Below are positions 25,146-34,698 of a stretch of DNA of 64,000 nucleotides, piece by piece. Both the position numbers and the translations under genes were made by a program. Each line of letters starts with the position of its first letter. Position 1 is the first letter of the stretch. Below the pieces are notes generated by a model. It was not told the DNA's origin. It saw only the letters and a program-made list of their open reading frames with translations, and searched no databases. The DNA is taken from contig VENG01000015.1 of NCBI GenBank assembly GCA_009711705.1, positions 151,340-215,339 on the forward strand, in the 5' to 3' direction. The DNA comes from Bacillota bacterium. Its GTDB lineage: Bacteria; Bacillota; Desulfotomaculia; Desulfotomaculales; VENG01.

Positions 25146-26883
25146 ACTCTATTCTCTTCTTTCTTTTCCTTTTTGAAGCCACAATACCTGTTACCATTGC
25201 GGCAGCAAGTCCGGTTCCCATTCCGATCCAGAAGGAATTATTCTTAAACACTTTTTCCACGACCCCTTGTCTCTCGCCCATACCATCGGGGGGCACCTGC
25301 TCAGAGGGATCCACAGGGGGCGATTCAACGGTGTTAACGGAAAACTCCCTTACGTATTCCTGGGGCTCCCCGGAAGGATCATCAAAGGTAAAGACCAGCT
25401 CTCCGTTCAGTTGCCCGGTCTCTGTCGGGATAATGTTGGTCTCGAAGTAGTCGTAAGAGCCGGAATCAAAATTGCCGACATATAACTGCTTTTCCTGCAC
25501 CTCGAATTTCCCTTCAACCCGAACCATTACGTTATTTAGCCTGGTCTTACCCGTATTGTAAAACTCCACGCTGACGGGCACGGGTTGTCCGACAAAAGCC
25601 TCCGGTGGCAGGCTGATTTCCCCGGCACTGAGTTGGGATTGTTGAATGACAGGGATGCCGATCAGCTCTGTAGCTTCGTACTCCTCTCCATCCCCGTCCT
25701 GGTATTCAAAGTTGGCGGTTACCGTATAAGTCTGGGGCTCCGCATCGGGGATGGTGTACATGACCAGGCTTTTCGCGGATACTCCCTTGGGCTCGATGGA
25801 GTCAATGAAAAAGGTATTGCTGCTGCCCACCGGGGTAAAGACAATCTTACCTTCCTCGTCCGAGTCAATGCCGGTCAGATAGACCTTGATGTTCCTTACG
25901 GTTCTGGTACTGCTGGTATTGAGGAAGGACATCTCCAGTCTGAACTGTTCCCCGGCCCGTACTACCATGGGATCAAAACGGTAGCTGTTAATGATGATTT
26001 TGGGGATCAGCTTGCTCCTGGAAGCATTCACGTTCACCCCCGCGTACTGGTTCACCGTCACCCTGTCATTGCCCCGCGCCGAGTCCTCGTATTCCACGCT
26101 GATATGGATGTTGTAATACTTGGATTGCAGATCGTCGCCGGCAAAAAGTTTAAAGTCCGCGGCATGGGACTTGCCCGGATCCAGGCTGTCGATCATTATT
26201 ATATCGGGTGACTTGGAAAAGATGCCCTCGTCGCCTTTGAGCGATACTTTAATGTTTTCCGCCCGTGTTTTCCCATTATTCTTTACCATAAAGGCCAGGG
26301 AGAAGCTTTCGTTATCCTGGATCCGCTCCGGTGTGACTACAATGTTTTCGATGGCCACATCGGCACTTTTTCCTTTGCCCTTCACGCTAATGAACAGATT
26401 ATAATCGTCGGAATAGCTGCTTTGCTGTTCATCCCTGTAGGTGGCCTTGACAACCAAATTATAGTTCCCGCCGTCCATCTTCTCTGAGGCAAGAAGGGGA
26501 AATTCTAGCGTGGTTTGCCGGTTTTTCCCGAGAGTTTCCACATATTTGGTAACCGAATCACCCGCAATGGTGAACTCCTCGTTGCTAAGCCCCGCAGGGG
26601 AGACCCTTACGGTTTCCGCCTTCTCGTCGCCTATGTTGGCGAGGGTAAGGCTGACGGTTACCTTGTCTCCCGCTTCAACAGTCTCGGGGCTGTAGCTAAC
26701 ATCCTTAACAACCAGAATAGGTCCGCTGCTACTGCTGCTACTGCTACTATTGCTATTTCCCACCGATCCGTAAACAGCATCGGCCACCGAATATTTAAGT
26801 TGGATACTATTTTGGTTCTCGCTGAACGGTAGGAACAGTGTCATAACCAAAACCATAAAAGTAACAAGCAGTCTCTTGCTCAT
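25129..26883 (-). CDS. Surface-exposed CARDB/COG1361-repeat protein of the ABC cassette
   Basis: A 584-residue exported protein. A signal peptide (about 1-24) precedes a serine run near residues 46-53, then several tandem immunoglobulin-like CARDB/NPCBM-type units; each starts with a pattern like VSYSPETVEAGDKVTVSLTLAN, seen again near 180, 300 and 430. One C-terminal helix (about 550-570) ends in RKRKKR, a positive-inside anchor. It would stand on the outer face and work with the ABC pair as an adhesin-like or periplasmic partner. The gene overlaps the ATPase gene by four bases and the permease by 17, so the three form one unit. Substrate unknown. Confidence 0.85.
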   Translation of the reverse strand: MSKRLLVTFMVLVMTLFLPFSENQNSIQLKYSVADAVYGSVGNSNSSSSSSSSGPILVVKDVSYSPETVEAGDKVTVSLTLANIGDEKAETVRVSPAGLSNEEFTIAGDSVTKYVETLGKNRQTTLEFPLLASEKMDGGNYNLVVKATYRDEQQSSYSDDYNLFISVKGKGKSADVAIENIVVTPERIQDNESFSLAFMVKNNGKTRAENIKVSLKGDEGIFSKSPDIIMIDSLDPGKSHAADFKLFAGDDLQSKYYNIHISVEYEDSARGNDRVTVNQYAGVNVNASRSKLIPKIIINSYRFDPMVVRAGEQFRLEMSFLNTSSTRTVRNIKVYLTGIDSDEEGKIVFTPVGSSNTFFIDSIEPKGVSAKSLVMYTIPDAEPQTYTVTANFEYQDGDGEEYEATELIGIPVIQQSQLSAGEISLPPEAFVGQPVPVSVEFYNTGKTRLNNVMVRVEGKFEVQEKQLYVGNFDSGSYDYFETNIIPTETGQLNGELVFTFDDPSGEPQEYVREFSVNTVESPPVDPSEQVPPDGMGERQGVVEKVFKNNSFWIGMGTGLAAAMVTGIVASKRKRKKRIEFDEDE

Positions 26884-27617
26884 AATAGCGAACCTCTCTC
26901 CGTCATCGTTTCGTTTTTCTTTATATGGGCGATATTTCCGTCTTTAATATGAACAATTCTGTTTGCATATTCAGAAATTTCCCCGTCATGGGTTACGATA
27001 ATCAGGGTCTGGTTGTGTTCCCCGGCCAAAGAAGTGATCAGATCCATAACCTCCAAGGTAGTCCTGGAATCCAGATTTCCTGTAGGCTCATCGGCAAAGA
27101 CGATCTCCGGATTAGTGATGAAGGCCCGGGCGATACTCACCCTTTGCTGCTGGCCCCCGCTCATTTGTGACGGCTTGTGCTGCAAACGATCCCCAAGCTT
27201 CACGGCCTTCAACAACTTTCGGGCCCTTTTTTCCCTGATATGCCCGGGTATACCTTTAAAAACCAGGGGCAGACTCACATTCTCCAGGGCGGTGAGGGTT
27301 TCCAGGAGGTTATAGGACTGAAACACGAAGCCTATGTATTTCTGCCGTATCCGGGTAAGCTGATTCTCGTCCATTTTTCTCAGAGCATACTTTTTAATTC
27401 TTATTTCACCCTTCGTGGGCTTTTCCAGACCGGCCATCAGGTTTAAAAGCGTGGACTTTCCTGAACCTGAAGTACCTAAAAGACAGCAGAACTCCCCCTT
27501 CCCAATGGTGAGGTTTACATTGTCGAGGGCCACCACCTTTTCGCTACCCATCCGGTATATCTTCCGTATATTCTTTAATTCGATGATATTTTCCATAACG
27601 TACCTATTCGACATCAA
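26880..27617 (-). CDS. ABC transporter ATP-binding protein, MacB/LolD type
   Basis: The ATPase of the cassette, with Walker A GTSGSGKST near residue 49, Q-loop FVFQSYNLLE near 96, signature LSGGQQQ-like MSGGQQQRV near 149, Walker B EIVFADEPTGNLDS near 170 and the switch histidine in VTHDGEIS. It is a closed MacB/LolD family member. The first start (TTG, 27617) lacks a clear ribosome site; an ATG at 27614 or at MENIIELKNI (27596) is possible. Downstream genes overlap, so the ATPase is first in the operon. Confidence 0.93.
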   Translation of the reverse strand: MMSNRYVMENIIELKNIRKIYRMGSEKVVALDNVNLTIGKGEFCCLLGTSGSGKSTLLNLMAGLEKPTKGEIRIKKYALRKMDENQLTRIRQKYIGFVFQSYNLLETLTALENVSLPLVFKGIPGHIREKRARKLLKAVKLGDRLQHKPSQMSGGQQQRVSIARAFITNPEIVFADEPTGNLDSRTTLEVMDLITSLAGEHNQTLIIVTHDGEISEYANRIVHIKDGNIAHIKKNETMTERGSLL

Positions 27618-27658
27618 TATCCAAAATCATGCCCTAAGTGATACATTTTGGTAATTCT

Positions 27659-27869
27659 TTTAAAACCGACCACGGACCACGGGGACGGTTCGAGACCAGT
27701 GAAAAAGTCAAAAAATATGGCAAAGAGCCAAGATTGTCATTCTGAGTGCAGCGAAGAATCTGATTATTCATACGGCTTTCAAGATTCTTCATTTCACTTC
27801 GTTTCATTCAGAATGACACGAATCTGGACTTTTTCACTGGTCCCGGACGGTTCTTGTGGCTGGTTTTAA
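27659..27869. repeat. Interrupted REP-like palindrome (target of mobile-element copy A)
   Basis: Removing the inserted element and one 9-bp copy leaves an imperfect palindrome: TTTAAAACCGACCAC (27659-27673) against GTGGCTGGTTTTAA (27856-27869), with GGGGACGGTTC in the loop. This resembles REP sequences near IS200-like transposases in Firmicutes, a resemblance I recall rather than checked. Confidence 0.6.
27692..27844. mobile_element. Non-autonomous mobile element (MITE), copy A
   Basis: A 153-bp element with 18-bp terminal inverted repeats (GAGACCAGTGAAAAAGTC on the left, GGGACCAGTGAAAAAGTC at the right end read inward). It is flanked by a perfect 9-bp direct repeat, GGACGGTTC, at 27683-27691 and 27845-27853. 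Inside, the arms GTCATTCTGAGTGCAGCGAA and TTTCATTCAGAATGAC form a long imperfect hairpin. There is no open reading frame. Copy B (56191-56342) is nearly identical in the reverse orientation. Confidence 0.9.
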
Positions 27870-27925
27870 CGACGGCGGTGGTTCTAAATGGTTCTTCTTA
27901 AGGTTCTAATCGGAAATTTTTACAT

Positions 27926-27958
27926 AAAAAAACTCACTATCAGATAATTCCTGATAGT
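27926..27958 (-). terminator. Intrinsic terminator downstream of yigZ
   Basis: On the minus strand ACTATCAG-GAATTAT-CTGATAGT (27936-27958) is followed by GAGTTTTTTT. It lies 260 bp beyond the yigZ stop and would end the pyrimidine-operon transcript. The stretch 27959-28217 shows no gene. Confidence 0.8.
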
Positions 27959-28217
27959 AAGCCTTAGCAACGTTACCGCACAATAACTTTAGTTAAAATT
28001 GATTTCGCTGCAGAAACCCTATTTTCTATAAATCAACTACAATATATAACCGTCAAAGATTTGCTCTTAACTATATATGGACACAATCGCTTAAATTTGG
28101 ACTTTTCGCAGTGGAATCAAAATTAGGTTTTATTTTGGATTTGAGATTATCATACGCTTTTTGAATTTTTAATCATAGCGTCACCCCGTCCCGTGATATC
28201 TCGTGCATATTATGTAA

Positions 28218-28859
28218 TCAGAAACAATGATTGAGGAAATCCACACCCAGGTAAATTGATTTCCCATCATTGACTTGTATTTGGGCCGCTGTGAGGTCAA
28301 TTAATCGCTCTGACAATTTATGTATTGCGTCCGGGCGCAAAAGAAAATTAATCTTTACTTTCTCTGCATAATCAATATTTATATGCCGTCCCCCGGCTTT
28401 TTCCACCTCTCGTTGGACCGGGCCCAGCCACTGGTAGTCCATAGTCAAATGAACATTACGGTATAATACTTTTTGCAGTACTCCTGCGGCAGTAATACCC
28501 TTCACCGCCGCTTCCTTATAAGCCCGTACCAAGCCACCCGCACCTAGTTTAATTCCCCCAAAATACCTGGAAACCACTAATACTGTTCTTAAGAGCCCTT
28601 TATGTGAAATAACTTCGAAAACTGGCATTCCTGCCGTCCCACCGGGCTCTCCGTCATCACTGTATTTTTGAATTTGATCGCTTATTCTGTATGCAAACAC
28701 GTTATGGTTGGCTTTTTTATGATTACCGGCGATGGCTTTGATAAAATCAACAGCTTCTAGCTCATTACCAACCGGAGCAGCACTGGTGATAAAACGAGAC
28801 TTTTTGATAATTATCTCACTTTCGGCTTGTTGATCAAGAGTCAAATAACTGTCTTGCAT
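28218..28859 (-). CDS. yigZ: YigZ/IMPACT-family protein
   Basis: A member of the UPF0029/IMPACT family; the E. coli YigZ and yeast Yih1 homologues bind nucleic acid or Gcn1, but the bacterial role is unclear. The N-terminal domain has IIKKSRFITSAAPV near residue 16, SDDGEPGGTAGMPVFEV near 68 and VLVVSRYFGGIKLGAGGLVRAY near 93; a DUF1949 ferredoxin-like domain covers about 135-200. At 213 residues it is complete. It lies 17 bp downstream of pyrF on the same strand, an arrangement that puts it at the end of the pyr operon. Confidence 0.93.
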   Translation of the reverse strand: MQDSYLTLDQQAESEIIIKKSRFITSAAPVGNELEAVDFIKAIAGNHKKANHNVFAYRISDQIQKYSDDGEPGGTAGMPVFEVISHKGLLRTVLVVSRYFGGIKLGAGGLVRAYKEAAVKGITAAGVLQKVLYRNVHLTMDYQWLGPVQREVEKAGGRHINIDYAEKVKINFLLRPDAIHKLSERLIDLTAAQIQVNDGKSIYLGVDFLNHCF

Positions 28860-28876
28860 AATGGCCTCCGCTTGTC

Positions 28877-29596
28877 TTATTTAAGGCTCATTTCGTCAAT
28901 AATCTGTCGTGCAGCTGCTGCCGGGTCTTCCGCAGCGGTTACCGGGCGCCCCACTACAAGGTAGGTTGACCCTGCTTTCAATGCGTCTGCCGGTGTAACT
29001 ATTCTTTTCTGGTCTCCCGCCGCTGAACCGGCGGGACGAATACCCGGGGTGACAATAATAAATTGCTTACCACACATTTGACGTATAGCTGCTGCCTCCC
29101 GGGCCGAAGCCACAACTCCGTCCAGTCCACTATCCTGGGCCATCTTTGCCCAAAGCTTTACTCTTTCCTCTATGCTGCCGGTTATTCCAATCTGGTTATT
29201 GAACTCCTCTTGCCCCAAACTTGTCAGCACGGTAACGGCAATAACCCGGGGCCGTCTTATACCCAGGCGGACAGCCTCTTCCCCTGCCGCCCGGGCCGCC
29301 GCTTGCATCATTTCTGTTCCACCTGCGGCATGCACATTGATAATCTCTGCCCCATACCTAGTTAAAACCTTCACCGCCCTGGACACGGTGTTAGGAATAT
29401 CATGGAGTTTTAAATCGATAAATATTTTTGCGCCCAGCTCTCTAATGGTGTGTATTAGATCAGGGCCACAGGAGTAGAACAATTCCATACCCACTTTAAA
29501 CATATCAACCTGCGGAGTGAGCACGCGAGCCAGTTCCAGGGCCCTTTCTTTACTGTCCACATCCAAAGCCACAATCAGATGCTCATTAGGTTTCAA
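28877..29596 (-). CDS. pyrF: Orotidine 5'-phosphate decarboxylase
   Basis: PyrF decarboxylates OMP to UMP, the last step of de novo pyrimidine synthesis. The catalytic D-K-D pattern is in FIDLKLHDIPNT near residue 60, with VTPGIRPAGS near 183 and YLVVGRPVTAA near 214. The open frame reaches 29623, but the TTG at 29596 lies seven bases after AAAGGAGG and gives MKPNEHLIVALDVD, 239 residues, the normal length. It follows pyrD after 23 bp; pyrE is not adjacent as in many relatives. Confidence 0.95.
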   Translation of the reverse strand: MKPNEHLIVALDVDSKERALELARVLTPQVDMFKVGMELFYSCGPDLIHTIRELGAKIFIDLKLHDIPNTVSRAVKVLTRYGAEIINVHAAGGTEMMQAAARAAGEEAVRLGIRRPRVIAVTVLTSLGQEEFNNQIGITGSIEERVKLWAKMAQDSGLDGVVASAREAAAIRQMCGKQFIIVTPGIRPAGSAAGDQKRIVTPADALKAGSTYLVVGRPVTAAEDPAAAARQIIDEMSLK

Positions 29597-29619
29597 CGAA
29601 AAACCTCCTTTTTCCCATC

Positions 29620-30543
29620 TCACTGGTGTGCCTTCCCAATAAGCTGGTTCACATCAGAATACCCGTTTTTCACTAAAAATTGTTCAATTCCTTCTATAAT
29701 ATCCACTGTAGCCCGGGGGTTGATAAAGTTTGCGGTACCAACAGCTACGGCAGTGGCACCGGCCATTATAAACTCCAGCGCATCTTCAGCAGAAGTTACT
29801 CCCCCCATGCCGATGATGGGTAAATTTGTTTCTTTGTAAACCTGCCACACCAAGCGGACAGCAACAGGTTTTACAGCCGGGCCGCTTAAGCCGCCCAGAG
29901 TGTTACCCAAAACAGGCCGCATGGTATGTATGTCAATTTTCATGCCCAGCAAAGTATTAATCATGGCCAGCCCATCGGCACCGGCTTCTGCTACACTTTG
30001 GGCAACCCTGACTATATCGGTTACATTTGGTGAGAGCTTAACAATTACCGGCAAGTCTGTATTGCCCTTTACCGCACGCGTTACTTCCGCGGCAGCCACG
30101 GGATCACTTCCGAACTGCAAGCCACCTTTTTTTACGTTGGGGCAGGATACATTTACTTCAATGCCGGCGGCATATGATTGGTCCAATTTCTTTGCCACCA
30201 AACCGTAATCATCCGGTGTATCACCGGAGATATTTACAATTACAGGAATACTAAACTGTTGGAGACGGGGCAAGATCTCATCAACCACAATATCAACCCC
30301 GGGGTTTTGCAGCCCAATGGCATTAAGAATGCCGCACGGCGTCTCAACTATACGCGGCGGGGGGTTCCCCTCGCGTGGATGCAGAGTAGTTCCCTTTACT
30401 ACTAAGGCTCCTAACCTGGAAAGGTCAAGATAATGAGCATATTCCTCTCCGAACCCAAAAGTTCCGGAAGCTGTAGTGACAGGGTTTTTCATTTTTATAC
30501 CTGCACAATTCACACCAAGGTTAATATCTGTCCTCACTCCCAC
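29620..30543 (-). CDS. pyrD: Dihydroorotate dehydrogenase B, catalytic subunit
   Basis: The FMN subunit of NAD-dependent class 1B dihydroorotate dehydrogenase, acting with PyrK. Family marks are [14 protein letters not shown] near residue 20, the active-site cysteine in [11 protein letters not shown] near 131, and the FMN phosphate site [16 protein letters not shown] near 244. At 307 residues it is normal. The start is either GTG 30543 or GTG 30537, both inside the end of pyrK, behind GAGG. Confidence 0.95.
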   Translation of the reverse strand: MGVRTDINLGVNCAGIKMKNPVTTASGTFGFGEEYAHYLDLSRLGALVVKGTTLHPREGNPPPRIVETPCGILNAIGLQNPGVDIVVDEILPRLQQFSIPVIVNISGDTPDDYGLVAKKLDQSYAAGIEVNVSCPNVKKGGLQFGSDPVAAAEVTRAVKGNTDLPVIVKLSPNVTDIVRVAQSVAEAGADGLAMINTLLGMKIDIHTMRPVLGNTLGGLSGPAVKPVAVRLVWQVYKETNLPIIGMGGVTSAEDALEFIMAGATAVAVGTANFINPRATVDIIEGIEQFLVKNGYSDVNQLIGKAHQ

Positions 30544-31316
30544 ACCACCTCACTTGCGGAAAATACCGGCCCATCCACGCAAACATGACTGTATGTAAAT
30601 TCCTCCGGGCGTCCCGTTCGGGTTTTACAAGCACAGGCCAGGCATGCACCCACCCCGCACCCCATTCTTTCCTCCAGGGAAAACTGTCCGGGTACATTAT
30701 GTTCTTTTATTATTTCGGCCAGCGCCCGCATCATAGGCCGGGGACCGCAGGCAAATACCATATCCAGGCCGGAAATAAAATCCGGTGAGCAGATATCGGT
30801 CACCCGGCCATAATGACCGGCTGAACCATCATCTGTAGCCACCTGCACACGGTGACCGAGCTCATGAATATCCTCTACCAGTATAAGGTGCCCGGCGGAA
30901 GAAGCACCCAAAAAAACATCCGCAATAGACCCGCTCTCACTGAGCTTCTGAAGCAGGAAATAAAGAGGTGCAATTCCTATGCCCCCCGCAACTACCAATA
31001 CTTTAGAGGCGACAGGGGGAAGTGTAAACCCATTTCCCAAAGGTCCCATTACATCCAGTTGGTCATAATCATACAGCCTGGCCGTGCCCCGCCCGGCAAC
31101 CCGGTATAACAGGCTAACCGTACCCTTGTCCTTATCCGCCGTGTGAATACTTATTGGACGGCGAAGCAGCGGATCCAGGGTATCTGAACAAAGTACATGC
31201 AAAAATTGCCCCGGCTGTGATCTGTGGGCAATGTCCGGTGCATGTACTCTTAAAAGATTGTATCCCGGCATGATGTGCTTGCGGTTTGTTACTTTTGCGG
31301 CGGTCATCAATTTCAT
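30534..31316 (-). CDS. pyrK: Dihydroorotate dehydrogenase B, electron-transfer subunit
   Basis: PyrK passes electrons from dihydroorotate to NAD through FAD and a [2Fe-2S] cluster. The FAD/NAD domain has RRPISIH and [14 protein letters not shown] near residue 110; the cluster cysteines are in [17 protein letters not shown] near 218 and HVCVDGPVF near 243. ATG follows CGGGAGG. A 168-bp gap separates it from carB and contains two hairpins, unlike the tight spacing elsewhere in the operon. Confidence 0.95.
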   Translation of the reverse strand: MKLMTAAKVTNRKHIMPGYNLLRVHAPDIAHRSQPGQFLHVLCSDTLDPLLRRPISIHTADKDKGTVSLLYRVAGRGTARLYDYDQLDVMGPLGNGFTLPPVASKVLVVAGGIGIAPLYFLLQKLSESGSIADVFLGASSAGHLILVEDIHELGHRVQVATDDGSAGHYGRVTDICSPDFISGLDMVFACGPRPMMRALAEIIKEHNVPGQFSLEERMGCGVGACLACACKTRTGRPEEFTYSHVCVDGPVFSASEVVWE

Positions 31317-31346
31317 AACTGTACCTCCCGGCGATAAAGAAGACTT

Positions 31347-31395
31347 GGTTCAGGTGGGGTTTCCCCCTCCGGGGACGCGTGACCCCATCTGAACC
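31347..31395 (-). promoter_or_regulatory. Stem-loop before pyrK with a PyrR-like loop sequence
   Basis: A 14-bp stem (GGTTCAGATGGGGT with ACCCCACCTGAACC on the minus strand, one wobble) carries GTCCCCGGAGG (31366-31376) in its upper part. The two certain PyrR sites read GTCCCGTGAGG and GTCCCGAGAGG, so the pattern GTCCC-NN-GAGG recurs. No T-run follows, and the ribosome site of pyrK starts about 15 bases later, so control would have to be translational or weak. Confidence 0.4.
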
Positions 31396-31446
31396 TTAGT
31401 CGCATTTATTTCGAGCTTACAGGCTGTGCGAAGATAAAGAGGATAT

Positions 31447-31473
31447 TAACCCCGGGCCTTTGGGCCCGGGGTT
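31447..31473. terminator. Strong GC hairpin after carB
   Basis: TAACCCCGGGCC pairs perfectly with GGCCCGGGGTTA, ten bases after the carB stop. The T-run is weak on the minus strand (AATATCCTCTTT) and better on the plus (TATATTTTAC). It could attenuate transcription into pyrK or protect carB mRNA. Confidence 0.5.
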
Positions 31474-31483
31474 ATATTTTACT

Positions 31484-34400
31484 TTAAGAAAGATACTCCT
31501 GTAGTGGGATAATGTCCAGCTTGCTGCCTTCCTTGAACTCTCCCAATACTTCCAGAATGGCCTTGGCAGTGTCCAGGGAAGTCAAGGCCGGTACCCCCAT
31601 TTCCACCACGGCTCGTCTAATTCGGAAACCATCTCTTTCCGGAGCCTTGCCCTTAGTAAGAGTATTAATCACTAAGTGAATCTTGTTGTCCCGTAAAAGG
31701 TCTGCTATATGCGGTGAACCTTCGCGGACCTTATTCACTCTCTCCACCTGCAGTCCTTTATTGGCCAAAAAATCTGCCGTTCCGCCGGTGGCACAAATAT
31801 TATAACCAAGATCGGCAAATCCCTTTACAATGGGATATGCTTCTTCCTTATCCTTGTCGGCAATGGTGGCCAAAATTGTACCCCGGAAGGGGAATACACA
31901 TCCTGAGGCTACAAGTGCCTTGTAAAGGGCCGCCCTGTAAGAGTGATTAACTCCCATCACCTCTCCGGTGGATTTCATTTCAGGCCCAAGTGAAATATCC
32001 ACTTGCAGCAGTTTGGCAAAGCTAAATACCGGTGCTTTAACCCCCACTATATTTGGCTCGGGATATAATCCACTCTCGTAACCCATCGCTTTAAGATTTT
32101 GACCCAAAATAGCCTTGGTGGCTAAATTAACCATGGGAATACCGGTAATCTTACTCATGTAAGGCACGGTACGGCTGGCCCGAGGATTAACTTCCAGTAC
32201 ATAAAGTTCCCCGTCAAATAACACGTATTGTATATTAATCATACCTCTGACGTCCAACTCTTTGGCCAACCTGGTAGTATAATCCACTATTTTATCACGG
32301 GTGGATTGATCCAGGCCGTCAGGCGGGTAAACCGCTATACTGTCGCCTGAATGCACCCCGGCTCTTTCCACGTGCTTCATAATGCCGGGAATCATTACCG
32401 TCTCCCCGTCACAAATGGCATCCACTTCCAACTCCACACCCAGGAAGTATTTATCAACCAACACCGGGTGTTCAGGCGTTACTAATACAGCGTTATTCAT
32501 GTAGTTGCGCAGTTCGTCCATATTATACACTATTTCCATGGCTCTGCCGCCCAGCACGTAAGAAGGGCGTACCAGTACAGGAAAACCAATCTTTTTGGCG
32601 ATTATTTCGGCCTGTTCGTAAGAAATAGCGGTCTTCCCGGGCGGGCGCGGTATATTTAGTTTATTAAGCATATCATCGAAGCGCTCGCGGTCTTCAGCCC
32701 GGTCAATTCCGTCCATGGAAGTACCCAACACCTTGATGCCTTCTTTGCTCAACTTTTCCGCCAGGTTAATGGCTGTTTGACCACCGAATTGAACAATAAC
32801 CCCTTCCGGTCTTTCCTTTTCCAAAATCCTCAATACATCTTCGGTAACCAATGGCTCGAAGTAAAGCCTGTCGGAAGTATCAAAGTCGGTACTTACTGTT
32901 TCCGGGTTATTGTTAATGATAATGGCTTCCATACCCTCTTCCTGGAGGGACCAAACTGAATGTACACAGCAGTAGTCAAATTCAATACCCTGACCGATAC
33001 GAATAGGTCCACCGCCCAGTACCACAACCTTACGATTATTTGTGGTCTCAACCTCGTCCTCAGTATCGTAGCAGGAATAGTAATAAGGGGTTTGGGCTTC
33101 AAACTCAGCAGCACAAGTGTCAACCATCTTATAAACGGGTTTTATATTATGCCCAATGCGAAGTTCACGAACTTCCTTTTCGGTTACCCCCGCAGCCTGG
33201 GCCAAATAAGCATCTGCCATGCCCATTCGCTTGGCCTTGATAAGAAATTCAGAAGTTAAAGTGTTGATGCCGCCCCTGCTAAGAGCGGATTCCATATCAA
33301 CAATGTTTTTAATTTTTTGTAGGAAAAACACATCAACTTTAGATATATTGTGGATATGCTCCAGCAGCATACCGCGCCTGAGCGCCTCTGCAATTATAAA
33401 TAAGCGCTCATCTTCAGGAAATCGAAGCTTATTTTCTATATCCTCATCTGACAAGTCCTTGGCTCCCGGCAAAATCAATCCCGAAATGCCAATTTCGAGC
33501 GAGCGCACGGCCTTCATTACGGCACCTTCAAAGGTACGGTCAATGGACATTACTTCACCGGTGGCCTTCATTTGTGTGCCCAGGGTGCGGTCGCCAAGGG
33601 CGAACTTATCAAAGGGCCAGCGTGGGAACTTTAACACCACATAGTCAATGGCGGGTTCAAAGCAAGCGTAGGTTTTGCCTGTTACAGCATTTCTAATTTC
33701 GTCCAGCGTATAACCGATGCCGATCTTACTGGCTACCTTGGCAATAGGATACCCCGTAGCCTTGGATGCCAGTGCGGAAGATCTGGAGACCCTTGGATTT
33801 ACTTCAATTACATAATAATCAAAACTATTGGGGTCAAGGGCAAACTGCACATTACAACCACCCTCCACACCCAGTGCTCGAATAATCTTTAAGGATGCGG
33901 TACGCAGCATCTGGTATTCCTTATCACTGAGAGTTTGGGCGGGGGCAGTTACAATGCTGTCACCGGTATGAACACCCATGGGATCAAGGTTTTCCATGCT
34001 ACAGATGGTTATGCAATTATCAGCACCGTCCCGCATGACCTCATACTCCAGTTCCTTCCAACCTACCAAACTCTTTTCAATCAGGGCCTGGTGAATGATG
34101 CTGGCTTTGAGACCGTAACCTGCAATATTGATGAGCTCTTCCATACTGGAAACCATGCCGCCCCCGGTACCACCCAGTGTATATGCAGGACGCACAACCA
34201 GGGGGAAACCTATTTTCTTGGCAAATTCCACAGCTTCATCAACGCTGCTTACAATTGTGCTTTCGGGTACCGGCTCATTAATTCTGGCCATGGTGTCCTT
34301 GAATTCTTCCCGGTCTTCAGCGCGCTTAATAGCATCCAGCTGGGTCCCTAAAAGCTCCACCCCTTCGGCCTGCAGCAGCCCTTTTTCCGATAACTGCAGA

Positions 34401-34696
34401 GCCATATTCAGTCCCACCTGGCCACCCAGTGAGGGCAGCAGCCCATCCGGTTTTTCTTTTCTAATTACTTTCATTACAAAATCTTCCGTAATGGGCTCAA
34501 TGTATATACGGTCTGCCATATTAGCATCAGTCATAATGGTAGCCGGGTTACTGTTGATCAGCACCACTTCCAGCCCTTCTTCCTTAAGAGCCTGGCAGGC
34601 CTGGGTGCCGGCATAATCAAATTCTGCAGCCTGGCCGATAATAATGGGGCCTGAGCCAATAACCATCACTTTTTTGATATCATTTCTGCGCGGCAT
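31484..34696 (-). CDS. carB: Carbamoyl-phosphate synthase, large subunit
   Basis: CarB makes carbamoyl phosphate from bicarbonate, ATP and ammonia channelled from CarA. The 1070 residues show two homologous ATP-grasp halves: [18 protein letters not shown] near residue 13 and its copy [18 protein letters not shown] near 564, ATP-site segments [12 protein letters not shown] and [11 protein letters not shown], and the C-terminal allosteric domain with [11 protein letters not shown] near 970. Its ATG is 3 bp beyond the carA stop, with GGGAGGG inside carA. Confidence 0.97.
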   Translation of the reverse strand: MPRRNDIKKVMVIGSGPIIIGQAAEFDYAGTQACQALKEEGLEVVLINSNPATIMTDANMADRIYIEPITEDFVMKVIRKEKPDGLLPSLGGQVGLNMALQLSEKGLLQAEGVELLGTQLDAIKRAEDREEFKDTMARINEPVPESTIVSSVDEAVEFAKKIGFPLVVRPAYTLGGTGGGMVSSMEELINIAGYGLKASIIHQALIEKSLVGWKELEYEVMRDGADNCITICSMENLDPMGVHTGDSIVTAPAQTLSDKEYQMLRTASLKIIRALGVEGGCNVQFALDPNSFDYYVIEVNPRVSRSSALASKATGYPIAKVASKIGIGYTLDEIRNAVTGKTYACFEPAIDYVVLKFPRWPFDKFALGDRTLGTQMKATGEVMSIDRTFEGAVMKAVRSLEIGISGLILPGAKDLSDEDIENKLRFPEDERLFIIAEALRRGMLLEHIHNISKVDVFFLQKIKNIVDMESALSRGGINTLTSEFLIKAKRMGMADAYLAQAAGVTEKEVRELRIGHNIKPVYKMVDTCAAEFEAQTPYYYSCYDTEDEVETTNNRKVVVLGGGPIRIGQGIEFDYCCVHSVWSLQEEGMEAIIINNNPETVSTDFDTSDRLYFEPLVTEDVLRILEKERPEGVIVQFGGQTAINLAEKLSKEGIKVLGTSMDGIDRAEDRERFDDMLNKLNIPRPPGKTAISYEQAEIIAKKIGFPVLVRPSYVLGGRAMEIVYNMDELRNYMNNAVLVTPEHPVLVDKYFLGVELEVDAICDGETVMIPGIMKHVERAGVHSGDSIAVYPPDGLDQSTRDKIVDYTTRLAKELDVRGMINIQYVLFDGELYVLEVNPRASRTVPYMSKITGIPMVNLATKAILGQNLKAMGYESGLYPEPNIVGVKAPVFSFAKLLQVDISLGPEMKSTGEVMGVNHSYRAALYKALVASGCVFPFRGTILATIADKDKEEAYPIVKGFADLGYNICATGGTADFLANKGLQVERVNKVREGSPHIADLLRDNKIHLVINTLTKGKAPERDGFRIRRAVVEMGVPALTSLDTAKAILEVLGEFKEGSKLDIIPLQEYLS

Positions 34697-34698
34697 AG

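Noticed and set aside
28095..28120. TTTGGACTTTTCGCAGTGG, similar to one end of the mobile element
   Set aside because: Only about a dozen bases agree and there is no partner end or direct repeat, so a decayed copy cannot be supported.
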